Shown here in pieces: positions 6,264 to 13,317 of a stretch of 16,148 bases of DNA. The stretch is taken from contig JAGGVT010000078.1 in assembly GCA_021157815.1 (NCBI GenBank), forward strand, positions 1 through 16,148, read 5' to 3'. Every line of letters begins with the position of its first letter. Position 1 is the stretch's first letter. Below the pieces are notes generated by a model. It was given only the letters and a program-made list of their open reading frames with translations, searched no databases and was not told the origin of the DNA. Source of the stretch: a bacterium. Its GTDB lineage: Bacteria > JAJVIF01 > JAGGVT01. The position numbers and the translations under genes were made by a program.

Positions 6264-7493
6264 TTAATGATTCTCCAGCTCCATCAGCTTTTTGATTCTT
6301 GCATAAATCCTGCTTTCTGATGGCCTTTTCTTTAACGCCTCATTCTTAATCTCCGATTTGAAATTATCCGCGCTGTCGCTTTTGATTTTCGCGCTGCCAA
6401 AATCCCTAAGCATGATTCTGGATACGACTTTAAGCGCCTTTGCTCTTCTCAGGATTTGAGCCATGCTTCGAAGATATTCCACCTGGCTTCGCCTTTGCGG
6501 AGGCGGCACAGCTCTTGGCGGGACGAATCGCACAGCTTTTGCATATATGGCAATAATACCCGCAAACAGAAGCATCGCAAGAGCTCGTCCCCAGCCCGTT
6601 TCAAGAATCGATTTTTCCTCAACCGTACTGAATCCGTGATGATATTCATCAATGAGAATCACTTTATCCTCAGGAATGGAATTCATCAGATTGTAGGCGA
6701 ATAAAATATTGTCCCCGGCTTCCAGGAATCCATTTGAGAATATCAACGGATTCGCAATCGCGATAATTCTGCCATTGCCTGAATTCACACTCACAATCGA
6801 CGGCATATCAATATCTGACGCCAGCACTTCCCAATCAACACTGGTTTCTTCGCTTTCGTCCGGCTCATTGTGAGGGACATCGTAATATGTTCGCTTGAGA
6901 AAATCATCATGGAAAAAGAAAGGCGAGTAAATATGTTTTATATTCCGCAAAAGCAAATCATCCGATTCAGATTTTAACGCAGCGACTTTAACGCCGTCGC
7001 CAGTATCCGATGGATGATAAATAACCGGTGTTTCATCATCGGCAATTTTCTCTGTAAACATAAAAAGTTGATGCTCATCCAGAAAATTTGCATCTTTCGG
7101 TTCAAGTAAATCTGAAATGATTGAATGTTCGATTAGATGCCTGATATCATTGCCGTAAACCAGCGTACCGCCATCCTGAACCCACTTATTTAACGTTTTC
7201 TTCTCTTCGGAATCTAAAGGATTTTCAGGGCAAAGGATGAAAATGATTCCGGCATCCTGTGGGATTTCATCGCTGAGATTCAGAGTATGCTTCTGTGCGT
7301 TGAAATTTAATTTTTGGGCAAGAGCCATTATCCGGGACGCGCCATAGACACCGTATTCATTCGTGGAAAGGTAATGTATCGATTCCTCTTTTTCATCACT
7401 CGTTGCGGTGAGCATGAACAAAGCGAAGAAAATCAGAAACAATGTGAGTACAAACACAATCTCAACAGGTATTTTCCACTGGGACACTTTCAT
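6264..7493 (-). CDS. DUF4350-type membrane protein, first gene of the MoxR operon
   Basis: The 409-residue protein has an N-terminal transmembrane helix (about 8-30). A soluble domain (about 40-235) begins with STNEYGVYGASRIMALAQ, as in the DUF4350 family, where genes typically neighbour moxR and DUF58. The conserved ILIDEYHHGF lies near residue 280, and a second transmembrane helix (about 305-327) leads to a basic cytoplasmic tail. The domain resembles GATase-like or ThuA-like folds (PENPLDSEEKKTLNKWVQDGGTLV), which in general bind rather than hydrolyse ligands; that resemblance is inferred. I infer it is the membrane partner of the MoxR/DUF58 pair. No Shine-Dalgarno precedes the ATG. A candidate promoter ends only 9 nt upstream, so the message may be leaderless. 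The gap of 371 bp to moxR is unusually long for this operon type and is filled by two repeats. Confidence 0.82.
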   Translation of the reverse strand: MKVSQWKIPVEIVFVLTLFLIFFALFMLTATSDEKEESIHYLSTNEYGVYGASRIMALAQKLNFNAQKHTLNLSDEIPQDAGIIFILCPENPLDSEEKKTLNKWVQDGGTLVYGNDIRHLIEHSIISDLLEPKDANFLDEHQLFMFTEKIADDETPVIYHPSDTGDGVKVAALKSESDDLLLRNIKHIYSPFFFHDDFLKRTYYDVPHNEPDESEETSVDWEVLASDIDMPSIVSVNSGNGRIIAIANPLIFSNGFLEAGDNILFAYNLMNSIPEDKVILIDEYHHGFSTVEEKSILETGWGRALAMLLFAGIIAIYAKAVRFVPPRAVPPPQRRSQVEYLRSMAQILRRAKALKVVSRIMLRDFGSAKIKSDSADNFKSEIKNEALKKRPSESRIYARIKKLMELENH

Positions 7494-7502
7494 CGGATAA
7501 TG

Positions 7503-7532
7503 ATTTTAGCATAAGAACATGCGGCGTTTGAA
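7503..7532 (-). promoter_or_regulatory. Candidate promoter for the DUF4350 operon (possibly leaderless)
   Basis: On the minus strand TTCAAA (7532-7527) is followed after 18 bp by TAAAAT (7508-7503), preceded by TGC, an extended -10 motif. Transcription would start about 7 nt further on, at or within a few bases of the ATG at 7493. This agrees with the lack of a Shine-Dalgarno sequence. Confidence 0.4.
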
Positions 7533-7542
7533 CGTATCCAAC

Positions 7543-7572
7543 TTTTCATCGTGCAAAGTTGTCTGATATACT
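7543..7572 (+). promoter_or_regulatory. Candidate extended -10 promoter for the 7610 gene
   Basis: TGATATACT gives an extended -10 (TATACT at 7567-7572). The -35 is weak (TTTCAT at 7544-7549, 17-bp spacer). It would produce a leader of about 31 nt containing GAGGTGA. It is back to back with the DUF4350 promoter. Confidence 0.45.
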
Positions 7573-7609
7573 GGAACAGGGGGGATAGTTACACGTGAGG
7601 TGAGTATTG

Positions 7610-8632
7610 ATGAGAAACGGATTAATCCTGATTTTCCTGTTATTCGGACTGGCTTTTCTTTCATCCGGCGCAAGCGCTGAAAAGAAAGAGTTTGTTGATC
7701 CGGGAGAGCTGCTGCCATCAAGCAATGTGATTGGCAGTTTTGAAATGAATCCGTCAGACTGGCACAGATTCGGCGATACAGGGCTATATGCGTACATGGA
7801 CGGCGCGGCGGATATCTTTCTGGAATACGGCTTTGACAGGGGATGCAGTGCTGATTATGAGACCGACGGGAAAAATCTGGTTGTTGAATTGTTTAAAATG
7901 AAGGACGGAGACGCCGCATACGGAATCTACACAATCAGCAATTACTTGTCCAAAATTGAAGATCAGGATGAGATGAAATACAAAATCAATGATCCTGAAA
8001 ATAAAAAGAGAAGTAACTTGAAGGGTGATAATTACAATCTTATTCAGGATGTGGCGATTGAATTTTTCAAAGGTAATATTTTTGGCAGAATTGCTATCAA
8101 TACTGAGGACAGATTCACGCTGATGAGTTTCGCCAACAGGATAATGGCTAAAATCCCGAAGCACGCATCAAGGCCAAAAGCGCTGAGCAATCTGCCTGTC
8201 ATGGATAGAATCCACGGCAGCGAGCGATACGCGGTTGGGATAATCGGAATGGATCAGATTCTGGATTTGGGGCGCGGTGATATCTGGGGGATAAAAAGCG
8301 GCGTTGAAATTGTCGCGGGTGAATATAGAATCAGCAGCGGTTCATATTATTCCATGCTTGTTATAGTTTACAGAAATGAGAACATCGCTGAGAGCAGGTA
8401 TCAAAGCATCAAGCAAATGTTCAACAACTGGGAGGGATACAAGCCCACGATGATTTCAGCGATTGAGGGCCAGCCGAATGTGTTTCTCGTCCGCACTCCG
8501 GATAACGATTACATGGGATTCAGATGGCTGGGTGAGCGGATGGAGGTTTTTTACAACATAAAAAGCCCGAATAATTTCAAGATGATTCTTGAGAAAAATA
8601 ACAGCATTTCAGTACGCAATCCATCGGAGTAA
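7610..8632 (+). CDS. Exported DUF6599-like protein
   Basis: GAGGTGA (7597-7603) lies 6 nt before the ATG at 7610 but only 3 nt before the in-frame TTG at 7607, so the ATG is chosen (340 residues). A Sec signal peptide ends near SSGASA-EK (about residue 23). The mature protein has the segments LYAYMDGAADIFLEYGF (59-75), VVELFKMKDGDAAYGIYT (91-108) and, later, a second half with similar alternation of strands. This pattern is what I recall for DUF6599, a family of unknown function in exported proteins of diverse bacteria. No catalytic motif is evident. It is divergent from the MoxR operon and followed by the tRNA gene. A function linked to the neighbours cannot be claimed. Family assignment is from memory of its motifs and moderately sure. 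Confidence 0.78.
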   Translation: MRNGLILIFLLFGLAFLSSGASAEKKEFVDPGELLPSSNVIGSFEMNPSDWHRFGDTGLYAYMDGAADIFLEYGFDRGCSADYETDGKNLVVELFKMKDGDAAYGIYTISNYLSKIEDQDEMKYKINDPENKKRSNLKGDNYNLIQDVAIEFFKGNIFGRIAINTEDRFTLMSFANRIMAKIPKHASRPKALSNLPVMDRIHGSERYAVGIIGMDQILDLGRGDIWGIKSGVEIVAGEYRISSGSYYSMLVIVYRNENIAESRYQSIKQMFNNWEGYKPTMISAIEGQPNVFLVRTPDNDYMGFRWLGERMEVFYNIKSPNNFKMILEKNNSISVRNPSE

Positions 8633-8645
8633 TAAAACAGCCGTA

Positions 8646-8674
8646 TTGACAAGTAAAGCGGCTTCGAGTAAATT
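8646..8674 (+). promoter_or_regulatory. Sigma-70 promoter for the tRNA-Leu gene
   Basis: A perfect -35 TTGACA (8646-8651) and -10 TAAATT (8669-8674) are separated by exactly 17 bp. The start would be near 8681, giving a 5' leader of about 53 nt to be removed by RNase P. It begins 13 bp after the stop of the DUF6599-like gene. Confidence 0.65.
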
Positions 8675-8733
8675 TCAATCGGTTTTTAAAAAGGGATTAC
8701 TTGCCGATATGAATATTGTTCTGCAATCCACAT

Positions 8734-8815
8734 GCCCAGGTGGTGAAATTGGTAAACACGCTAGGTTCAGGATCTAGTGCTTCGCGGCTTGAGGGTTCAA
8801 GTCCCTCCCTGGGCA
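8734..8815 (+). tRNA. tRNA-Leu (anticodon CAG)
   Basis: The 82-nt gene folds as a class II tRNA. The acceptor stem GCCCAGG (8734-8740) pairs perfectly with CCTGGGC (8808-8814), and the discriminator is A8815. The D stem is GTG/CAC with AAATTGGTAAA in the loop. The anticodon stem CTAGG/TCTAG has loop TTCAGGA, placing CAG at 8768-8770. A variable arm follows (TGCTTCGCGGCTT), then T stem GAGGG/CCCTC with loop TTCAAGT. The 3' CCA is not encoded and must be added by CCA transferase. It decodes CUG codons. Confidence 0.97.
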
Positions 8816-8842
8816 TTTCGATTTCTGCAATACAAAAAATGT

Positions 8843-8871
8843 AACCCGGCATCCCTTCGCCGGGGTTTTTT
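8843..8871 (+). terminator. Intrinsic terminator after tRNA-Leu
   Basis: CCCGGC and GCCGGG form a hairpin with an 8-nt loop (ATCCCTTC), followed by TTTTTT. It lies 28 nt after the tRNA. The rest of the gap up to the next start (8872-8946) shows a weak TTGAAG/TAACAT promoter-like pair and nothing else. Confidence 0.75.
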
Positions 8872-8946
8872 AGACTTGAAGACACCCCAACCAATGTAAT
8901 AACATAACCCCATTGAGTTTCCCTAAATCCGATTCAGGAGAAAACA

Positions 8947-11319
8947 ATGAGACATTTCATAATACTGCTGATTCTTCTTGTCCCGACAATCCTTTTCGCA
9001 GCGGAGGAAAAGGAGAAAGGTTACATGGGAGTTTATACAGGAGTAGTAACCGACCTTGCCAGTGTTGATGGTGCTCCCGACGCCACTGGCGGAATCCAGG
9101 TTTGGGATGTTCGTGAGAACACACCTGCATACAAGGGCGGGTTACGGCGCGGCGATATCATGATAAAAATCGGCGGCCATGTTTTCACCGAGCCGGAAAA
9201 AGAAATCGACGCAAAATTTAAAGAAATAATGAAAGGATACGAGCCGGATGACAAACTGCCTGTAACTATTCTCAGAATGGTTGTTACAAAAAAATGTAGT
9301 GCAAATGGTTTCGATGTCGATGCTAAAACATATCTGGCTGATCCTGAAGGTTATATCGAGGACATGCCGGATGAGACAGATTTAGAATTAACAGTCCACA
9401 AAGAATGGATTATGAAAAAGCTTGTTATAACGTTGGGACGTCGCAACGAAGGCAAATATCCCGGACTCCCTGAAATCGAGGACACCGATTTGGCTGGCAT
9501 GTTCGAACGTTCCAATTGGGAGCCTTGGGTTGATGAGGTTGTTGACAGGTATGATATCCGCGATGAATACGATGATTTACGTCAGCGCCTGAGGAATCTT
9601 CATGCAACAGATGATGGCTACAGATTGCCACTAATAGCGGCAATCCACCGCGATCCATTTTTAGCCGAGTCGATCGCTCACAACCTGACAGATGATTTTT
9701 TCAAGACTGATTTAAAACAAATGATGATTATTTCCACTCATTTAACTGGGGAAGAACAGTCATGGGAGTATGATGGAATTTCTGAGTTGTCATTAGATAT
9801 GGATGCAGATGAATTTGAAGAGTGGTTCGTGTCAAACATGACTCCTCTGGTCGATGAGATAAACGCCGTTTTCGATGTTTTCACGAATGAAGAAAAGGCG
9901 TTCTTAATAAAACATCGTTATGAACTAACAGATTCCTTTGCAGAAAGCGTTTACATTCATTCGGATGAGGATTTGGAGCGATTGGAGAGAAACCGTCGAA
10001 CAATCAAACTTGGCGGTAAAATCGATCAGTCGAATCTATTTGCCATATCTGAAAAGATTGAATGTTGGGTTCTTACAACCTTCTCTCAGGTTTTTCTATG
10101 GATGAAGGAACATCCAGATATTAGCATAATAGAAACCGAGTGGGGAAAAATTGGATTTGGTTCGGAAGGTCATGACTGGTGGCGTGATGGTGATTTCAAA
10201 TTCATATATGATCCCGGTGGCGACGATGTCTATGCTGACGGTACCGCGACAGCCAATTCATTCGATAAACCTATTTCATGGATTATTGACAAGGCAGGTG
10301 ATGACGCCTATCAGTCAACCTCAGAAAACGGCGCTCAGGGCTGCGGCGCTCCGGGATTGGGATTCCTCATTGATGAAAAAGGAAATGATACGTACATCTG
10401 CCAACGTTGGGGACAGGGAACCGGGTTTATGGGAGTTGGATATCTCATAGATGCTTGCGGGAACGATATATACCACGGGACTGAATTTGTGCAGGGAGCT
10501 GGTCTTTTTGGATTTGGAATTCTGGTTGATTCATCTGGCAACGACGAATACTACGGATCAATCCACGCGCAAGGAGTCGGATTCACAAACGGCTTAGGTC
10601 TTTTATTCGACATGGATGGCAACGACAAAGGCTACGCAACCGGCAAGCATCCCACAAACTACGGCGACCCCGGCATTTTCGATGCCTGGTCGCAAGGCGT
10701 TGGAATGGGATTCAGAGGAATCGCGAGCGGTGGAATTGGAATCCTTATTGATGAAGATGGCGATGACAAATGGGAAGCCGGGAATTTCTCGCAGGGTGGC
10801 GGTTACTATTACGGCATGGGAATTTTCCGATCATTGGGAGATGGCGATGACACCTACATCGGATCACGCTACGCTCAAGGCTTCTGCGCTCATCAGGCAA
10901 TAGGAGTATTTATCGAGGATGGCGGAAACGATACATATCTCACACGCCAGGGAGTAAACGCAGGACTCGCATGGGATGAATGTGTAACGGTTTTCATTGA
11001 TGAAGGCGGCGATGATTACTACAACGGCGGAACCGGATTTTCACTCGGCGCAAGCGCGCATAACTCGTTCATGTTCTGGCTCGATAAAGGCGGAAAGGAT
11101 GAGTATCACTACTCCGCAGGCCCTGCGCGAGCTGGCGGAAACAGCTATCACGGCGGATACTCACTGAGTTTCTTCATAGACCAGGGTGACGAGCAGGATT
11201 TATACACATCGGAGAGGGTGGAAAACGATGTCGAACTCGCGTGGCCTGAATTCGGCATATTCCGCGATGGCGCAGCTGAATTGAAATCACCAACAGAAAA
11301 GCCTGTAAAAGAAAAATAA
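8947..11319 (+). CDS. Secreted PDZ protein with twelve Gly/Asp-rich repeats
   Basis: The ATG at 8947 follows CAGGAG by 6 nt and opens a 790-residue protein with a Sec signal peptide (residues 1-18). Residues about 25-115 are a PDZ domain: GYMGVYTG at the ligand loop, then ENTPAYKGGLRRGDIMIKIGG, the usual second half. PDZ domains bind C-terminal or extended peptide segments. Residues about 150-400 are helical and charged with no family recognised. From residue 422 to 753 there are twelve repeats with consensus QG-x-G-x-x-G-x-G-x-L-[IV]-D-x-x-G-[ND]-D-x-Y, their Asp/Glu/Leu anchors at 422, 448, 476, 502, 528, 555, 602, 630, 657, 685, 713 and 745. The spacing is 26-28 in most, with one 47-residue and one 32-residue unit. 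No protease triad is apparent. The repeats suggest a beta-solenoid with acidic turns, perhaps calcium-binding; this is inference. The protein likely acts in the periplasm or outside the cell. Confidence 0.92.
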   Translation: MRHFIILLILLVPTILFAAEEKEKGYMGVYTGVVTDLASVDGAPDATGGIQVWDVRENTPAYKGGLRRGDIMIKIGGHVFTEPEKEIDAKFKEIMKGYEPDDKLPVTILRMVVTKKCSANGFDVDAKTYLADPEGYIEDMPDETDLELTVHKEWIMKKLVITLGRRNEGKYPGLPEIEDTDLAGMFERSNWEPWVDEVVDRYDIRDEYDDLRQRLRNLHATDDGYRLPLIAAIHRDPFLAESIAHNLTDDFFKTDLKQMMIISTHLTGEEQSWEYDGISELSLDMDADEFEEWFVSNMTPLVDEINAVFDVFTNEEKAFLIKHRYELTDSFAESVYIHSDEDLERLERNRRTIKLGGKIDQSNLFAISEKIECWVLTTFSQVFLWMKEHPDISIIETEWGKIGFGSEGHDWWRDGDFKFIYDPGGDDVYADGTATANSFDKPISWIIDKAGDDAYQSTSENGAQGCGAPGLGFLIDEKGNDTYICQRWGQGTGFMGVGYLIDACGNDIYHGTEFVQGAGLFGFGILVDSSGNDEYYGSIHAQGVGFTNGLGLLFDMDGNDKGYATGKHPTNYGDPGIFDAWSQGVGMGFRGIASGGIGILIDEDGDDKWEAGNFSQGGGYYYGMGIFRSLGDGDDTYIGSRYAQGFCAHQAIGVFIEDGGNDTYLTRQGVNAGLAWDECVTVFIDEGGDDYYNGGTGFSLGASAHNSFMFWLDKGGKDEYHYSAGPARAGGNSYHGGYSLSFFIDQGDEQDLYTSERVENDVELAWPEFGIFRDGAAELKSPTEKPVKEK
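10210..11205 (+). repeat. Protein-level repeat region, twelve DxxGNDxY units
   Basis: The region encodes the twelve repeats of the PDZ protein. Turn motifs in order are DPGGDDVY, DKAGDDAY, DEKGNDTY, DACGNDIY, DSSGNDEY, DMDGNDKG, DEDGDDKW, LGDGDDTY, EDGGNDTY, DEGGDDYY, DKGGKDEY and DQGDEQDLY. Between them a Gly-rich strand such as QGTGFMGVGYLID recurs. The DNA of the units is diverged, so the expansion is old rather than a fresh tandem array. The turns resemble RTX nonapeptides (GGxGxDxUx), but the period is three times longer. Confidence 0.9.
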
Positions 11320-11326
11320 GTAGTCG

Positions 11327-11429
11327 CCCCTGGGAGCGCCGGAATCTTGCCGGCGCATTGGCGCATAAGCGCCAACTATAAAGGCGTGAACGCCTTTATG
11401 CGCCGGCAGGATTCCGGCGCTCCCAGGGG
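11327..11429. repeat. Cloverleaf element B (AGCGCCGG-type palindrome)
   Basis: Two 32-nt arms (11327-11358 and 11398-11429), beginning CCCCTGGGAGCGCCGG and its complement, differ at a single base that would still pair as G-U in RNA. Inside are two perfect hairpins: TGGCGC-ATAA-GCGCCA (11359-11374) and AAAGGCGT-GA-ACGCCTTT (11380-11397). The whole folds as a three-way junction of 103 nt. Translations of this repeat type give spurious AGKIPALPG-like peptides, which I recall from several phyla, so the arm sequence is a known style of mobile palindrome. It starts 7 bp after the stop of the PDZ gene. Confidence 0.85.
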
Positions 11430-11430
11430 G

Positions 11431-11465
11431 CAAACAAAAAGGCACCCCGATAATTTGGGGCGCCT
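11431..11465 (-). terminator. Terminator of the 12470-11493 lipoprotein gene
   Basis: On the minus strand AGGC-G-CCCC (11465-11457) and GGGG-T-GCCT (11448-11440) form a hairpin with one internal mismatch and an 8-nt loop. Five T follow, then GTTTG. It lies 28 nt beyond the TAG stop. The element B hairpin immediately beyond would stop the convergent PDZ transcript. Confidence 0.6.
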
Positions 11466-11492
11466 ATCTATAAATATTATTCCATTTTGGAA

Positions 11493-12470
11493 CTATTCGT
11501 CTCCGCCACCAGGTGGGTCATCGTTGACAGGGAACATTTTAAATCTTACGAAATTCCGTCCCCGATCAATAAGAACCGGTCGATCAAAAGGCTCATAACC
11601 GGGCTTGCGAGCGTGAAGCATATAGGGACCCGGCTCAATCCTGTTGATGAAGAAAACTCCGAAATCCGTTGTGAAACCATGATACGCAGGCTCAGTTTCA
11701 TTCGGATGTGTCAGGACAATCCCAACATGGCCAATCGGATGGAACTCGGGATCGCGAACGAGTCCGAGGAGATGTCCCCAGTGTGGCGCTCGCATGAGAT
11801 AAACATCCTTGAATTGAACAGTGTTTGGATTGATGAACATCTGGAATGACCATGGGAGATAACCGCGATGGAAAACGAGTAATATGGATTCACCCGCGGG
11901 GGCGTGAGCAACTCTGTATCTGCCCTGTTCATCGGTGACATCCGCGCCCATCCATTTTCTGTCCTTGTCAATGACAAGAACAATCGCGTTTTTGAGCGGT
12001 CTGAACTGGTCGTTTCCATCTTCTCCGCCACCCGGATCGCCGCCATCCGGCGGGTCAGGAATATTCAGAGGTTTCCCAAAAACTCTTCCCGCGACAATGC
12101 CTGTTTTAGGCGGCCGTGGAAACTGCATGACCTGTCGTGAATTTGAATCGACGGTTGTCTCATGGAAAATGATGTCATCGTAGCCGAATGCGATTGAGTG
12201 CTCACCCGGTTCGACATCAAGGCTGTATGAACCGTCCTCATCGGTGAATCCAACCAATTCGTCATCGACATAAATATCAGCGTAGGGAATCGCGGTTCCC
12301 TCAAGCGCGACAAGTTCGCCGCTTGTTCCAACAGTACGGCCTGAGGCTAATGAATCTCCATCATTGACTGCGGGAGTCAATCCTCCAAAATCCGATCCTC
12401 CACTACAACCCAGTGCGTAAATGCTGAGCAAAAAGAGGATTAATACAAAAAGTCTGGTACGGGATAACAT
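11493..12470 (-). CDS. Lipoprotein with three carboxypeptidase-regulatory-like domains
   Basis: The open frame extends upstream to 12527, but GGAGGT lies 5 nt before the ATG at 12470, and that start gives a proper lipoprotein signal (MLSRTRLF, hydrophobic core, ALGC with Cys22). The mature protein would be anchored to a membrane by this Cys. Three beta-sandwich units of the CarboxypepD_reg type follow: residues about 57-108 (PYADIYVDDELVGFTDEDG, then SYSLDVEPGEHSIAF), 124-225 (GRVFGKP, PLKNAIVLVIDKD, TDEQGRYRVAHAPAGESIL), and 234-313 (GLVRDPEFHPIGHVGIVL, TTDFGVFFINRIEPGPYML). The second unit carries a flexible insert rich in Gly, Asp and Pro, and the protein ends in a similar PPGGGDE tail. 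Such domains act as structural or carbohydrate/protein-binding modules at the cell surface. No enzyme domain is present in its 325 residues. Confidence 0.88.
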   Translation of the reverse strand: MLSRTRLFVLILFLLSIYALGCSGGSDFGGLTPAVNDGDSLASGRTVGTSGELVALEGTAIPYADIYVDDELVGFTDEDGSYSLDVEPGEHSIAFGYDDIIFHETTVDSNSRQVMQFPRPPKTGIVAGRVFGKPLNIPDPPDGGDPGGGEDGNDQFRPLKNAIVLVIDKDRKWMGADVTDEQGRYRVAHAPAGESILLVFHRGYLPWSFQMFINPNTVQFKDVYLMRAPHWGHLLGLVRDPEFHPIGHVGIVLTHPNETEPAYHGFTTDFGVFFINRIEPGPYMLHARKPGYEPFDRPVLIDRGRNFVRFKMFPVNDDPPGGGDE

Positions 12471-12640
12471 ATCCCACCTCCAGTGTATAATGTGATAAAA
12501 ACTTAAGGCGGTTCTCAAGTCGGGCACTGGTATGTGTGTTGGATTCTTACATCTTTGTTTGCCACATCTGGTTTTATTTTATGAGGCAAACTGTCTGGTT
12601 CTGATTCTTTGGACGAAACCCCAAAAAATATGTTCCAGGA

Positions 12641-12671
12641 AAATAAAAAAAATCCACCACACGGTGGATTT
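12641..12671 (-). terminator. Strong intrinsic terminator of the small lipoprotein gene
   Basis: On the minus strand AAATCCACC-GTGT-GGTGGATTT is a perfect 9-bp stem with a 4-nt loop, followed by a T-rich tract. It lies 51 nt after the stop of the gene ending at 12723. The remainder of 12482-12722 holds no other convincing feature. Confidence 0.85.
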
Positions 12672-12722
12672 AAAATGCAACATTTCAAATGGCAGAAAAC
12701 TGCTGATTATTGGTTAAATCAG

Positions 12723-13124
12723 CTATTCCCCGGCAGGTTTTTCAGCTTCGGCTTCTTTTTCAGCTGCCTTTTTAGCCTCTTGTTCCTTCCAGGCTTTAAA
12801 AATATTCATTGCTTTCGCGATGTCGTCTTCGGATGGCTTATCCTCATCGGTGCCAAGGCCTGTGAGTGTCGCCTCGAATTCCTCGGCAGTCATTGAGGGA
12901 AGGTTGTCCAAGAGCTCTTTCAAGCCATCGTCATCGAAGTATTTCCCGAAAGTCTCATTAAGCCAGACAAGTTCAGCGGGAGTTTCGGGTTTTTCAACCG
13001 TGGGAAGCGTTTTTGGCGGATTGATATTTATCGGCGGCTTTTTAACAGGCTCGTTGCCGCCACAGCCAATAACAGCCAGAATGAATGCTACTGAAAGCAA
13101 AATCGTAATGTATCTTCTCATCAT
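12723..13124 (-). CDS. Small lipoprotein of unknown function
   Basis: GGAGG (13134-13130) lies 5 nt before the ATG at 13124, so this start is preferred over an in-frame ATG four codons upstream, which would overlap the ribosome binding site. The product is 133 residues. MMRR, a hydrophobic stretch and the lipobox VIGC (Cys21) define a lipoprotein signal peptide. After the Cys comes a Pro/Lys-rich linker (residues about 25-50). A helical acidic domain follows with WLNETFGKYFDDDGLKELL and MTAEEFEATLTGLG, and the protein ends in a Lys/Glu/Ala helix and GE. I do not recognise the family. It has its own promoter and terminator, so it is a monocistronic unit lying next to another lipoprotein gene on the same strand. 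Confidence 0.82.
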   Translation of the reverse strand: MMRRYITILLSVAFILAVIGCGGNEPVKKPPININPPKTLPTVEKPETPAELVWLNETFGKYFDDDGLKELLDNLPSMTAEEFEATLTGLGTDEDKPSEDDIAKAMNIFKAWKEQEAKKAAEKEAEAEKPAGE

Positions 13125-13170
13125 ATAATCCTCCATGTAGGGGATGCGTATTTATTGGAAATTCCGGATA

Positions 13171-13198
13171 ATTATACCAGATATGATAATTTAATCAA
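13171..13198 (-). promoter_or_regulatory. Sigma-70 promoter for the small lipoprotein gene
   Basis: On the minus strand TTGATT (13198-13193) is followed after 16 bp by a perfect TATAAT (13176-13171). The transcript would begin near 13163 and carry a leader of about 40 nt containing GGAGG. Confidence 0.6.
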
Positions 13199-13317
13199 AG
13201 TGTTTTTGGTTCTTTTAAGATGGATATATGATTAACCAAAAGTTTCCAACATCACGCACTTTGGCAGCATCATGCTAAAGCGCCTGTCGGGAAAGGCGCC
13301 AATCTGATTTAAACGTC

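Noticed and set aside
8630-8665. AGCCG/CGGCT stem after the DUF6599-like gene as a terminator
   Set aside because: It overlaps the tRNA promoter, has a loop of about 15 nt and no T-run.
8697-8894. Minus-strand open frame over the tRNA
   Set aside because: It reads the complement of tRNA-Leu (REGLEPSSREALDPEP), a familiar spurious product of class II tRNA genes.
11148-11598. Small open frames on both strands across 11327-11429
   Set aside because: They are translations of the cloverleaf element and of the convergent gene ends.
12555-12592. GTTTGCC...GGCAAAC inverted repeat upstream of the 12470 gene
   Set aside because: The arms are 7 bp with a loop of about 20 nt in an AT-rich stretch; no T-run or promoter relation makes it convincing as terminator or operator.
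12609-12896. Plus-strand open frame opposite the small lipoprotein
   Set aside because: It starts near the terminator hairpin and runs antisense to a gene with a good ribosome site and lipobox; hydrophobic content comes from the complement of a charged helix.
13280-13299. GCGCCT/AGGCGC hairpin
   Set aside because: A stem of six with an 8-nt loop and no T-run; it is not tied to a gene end and is too small to call.
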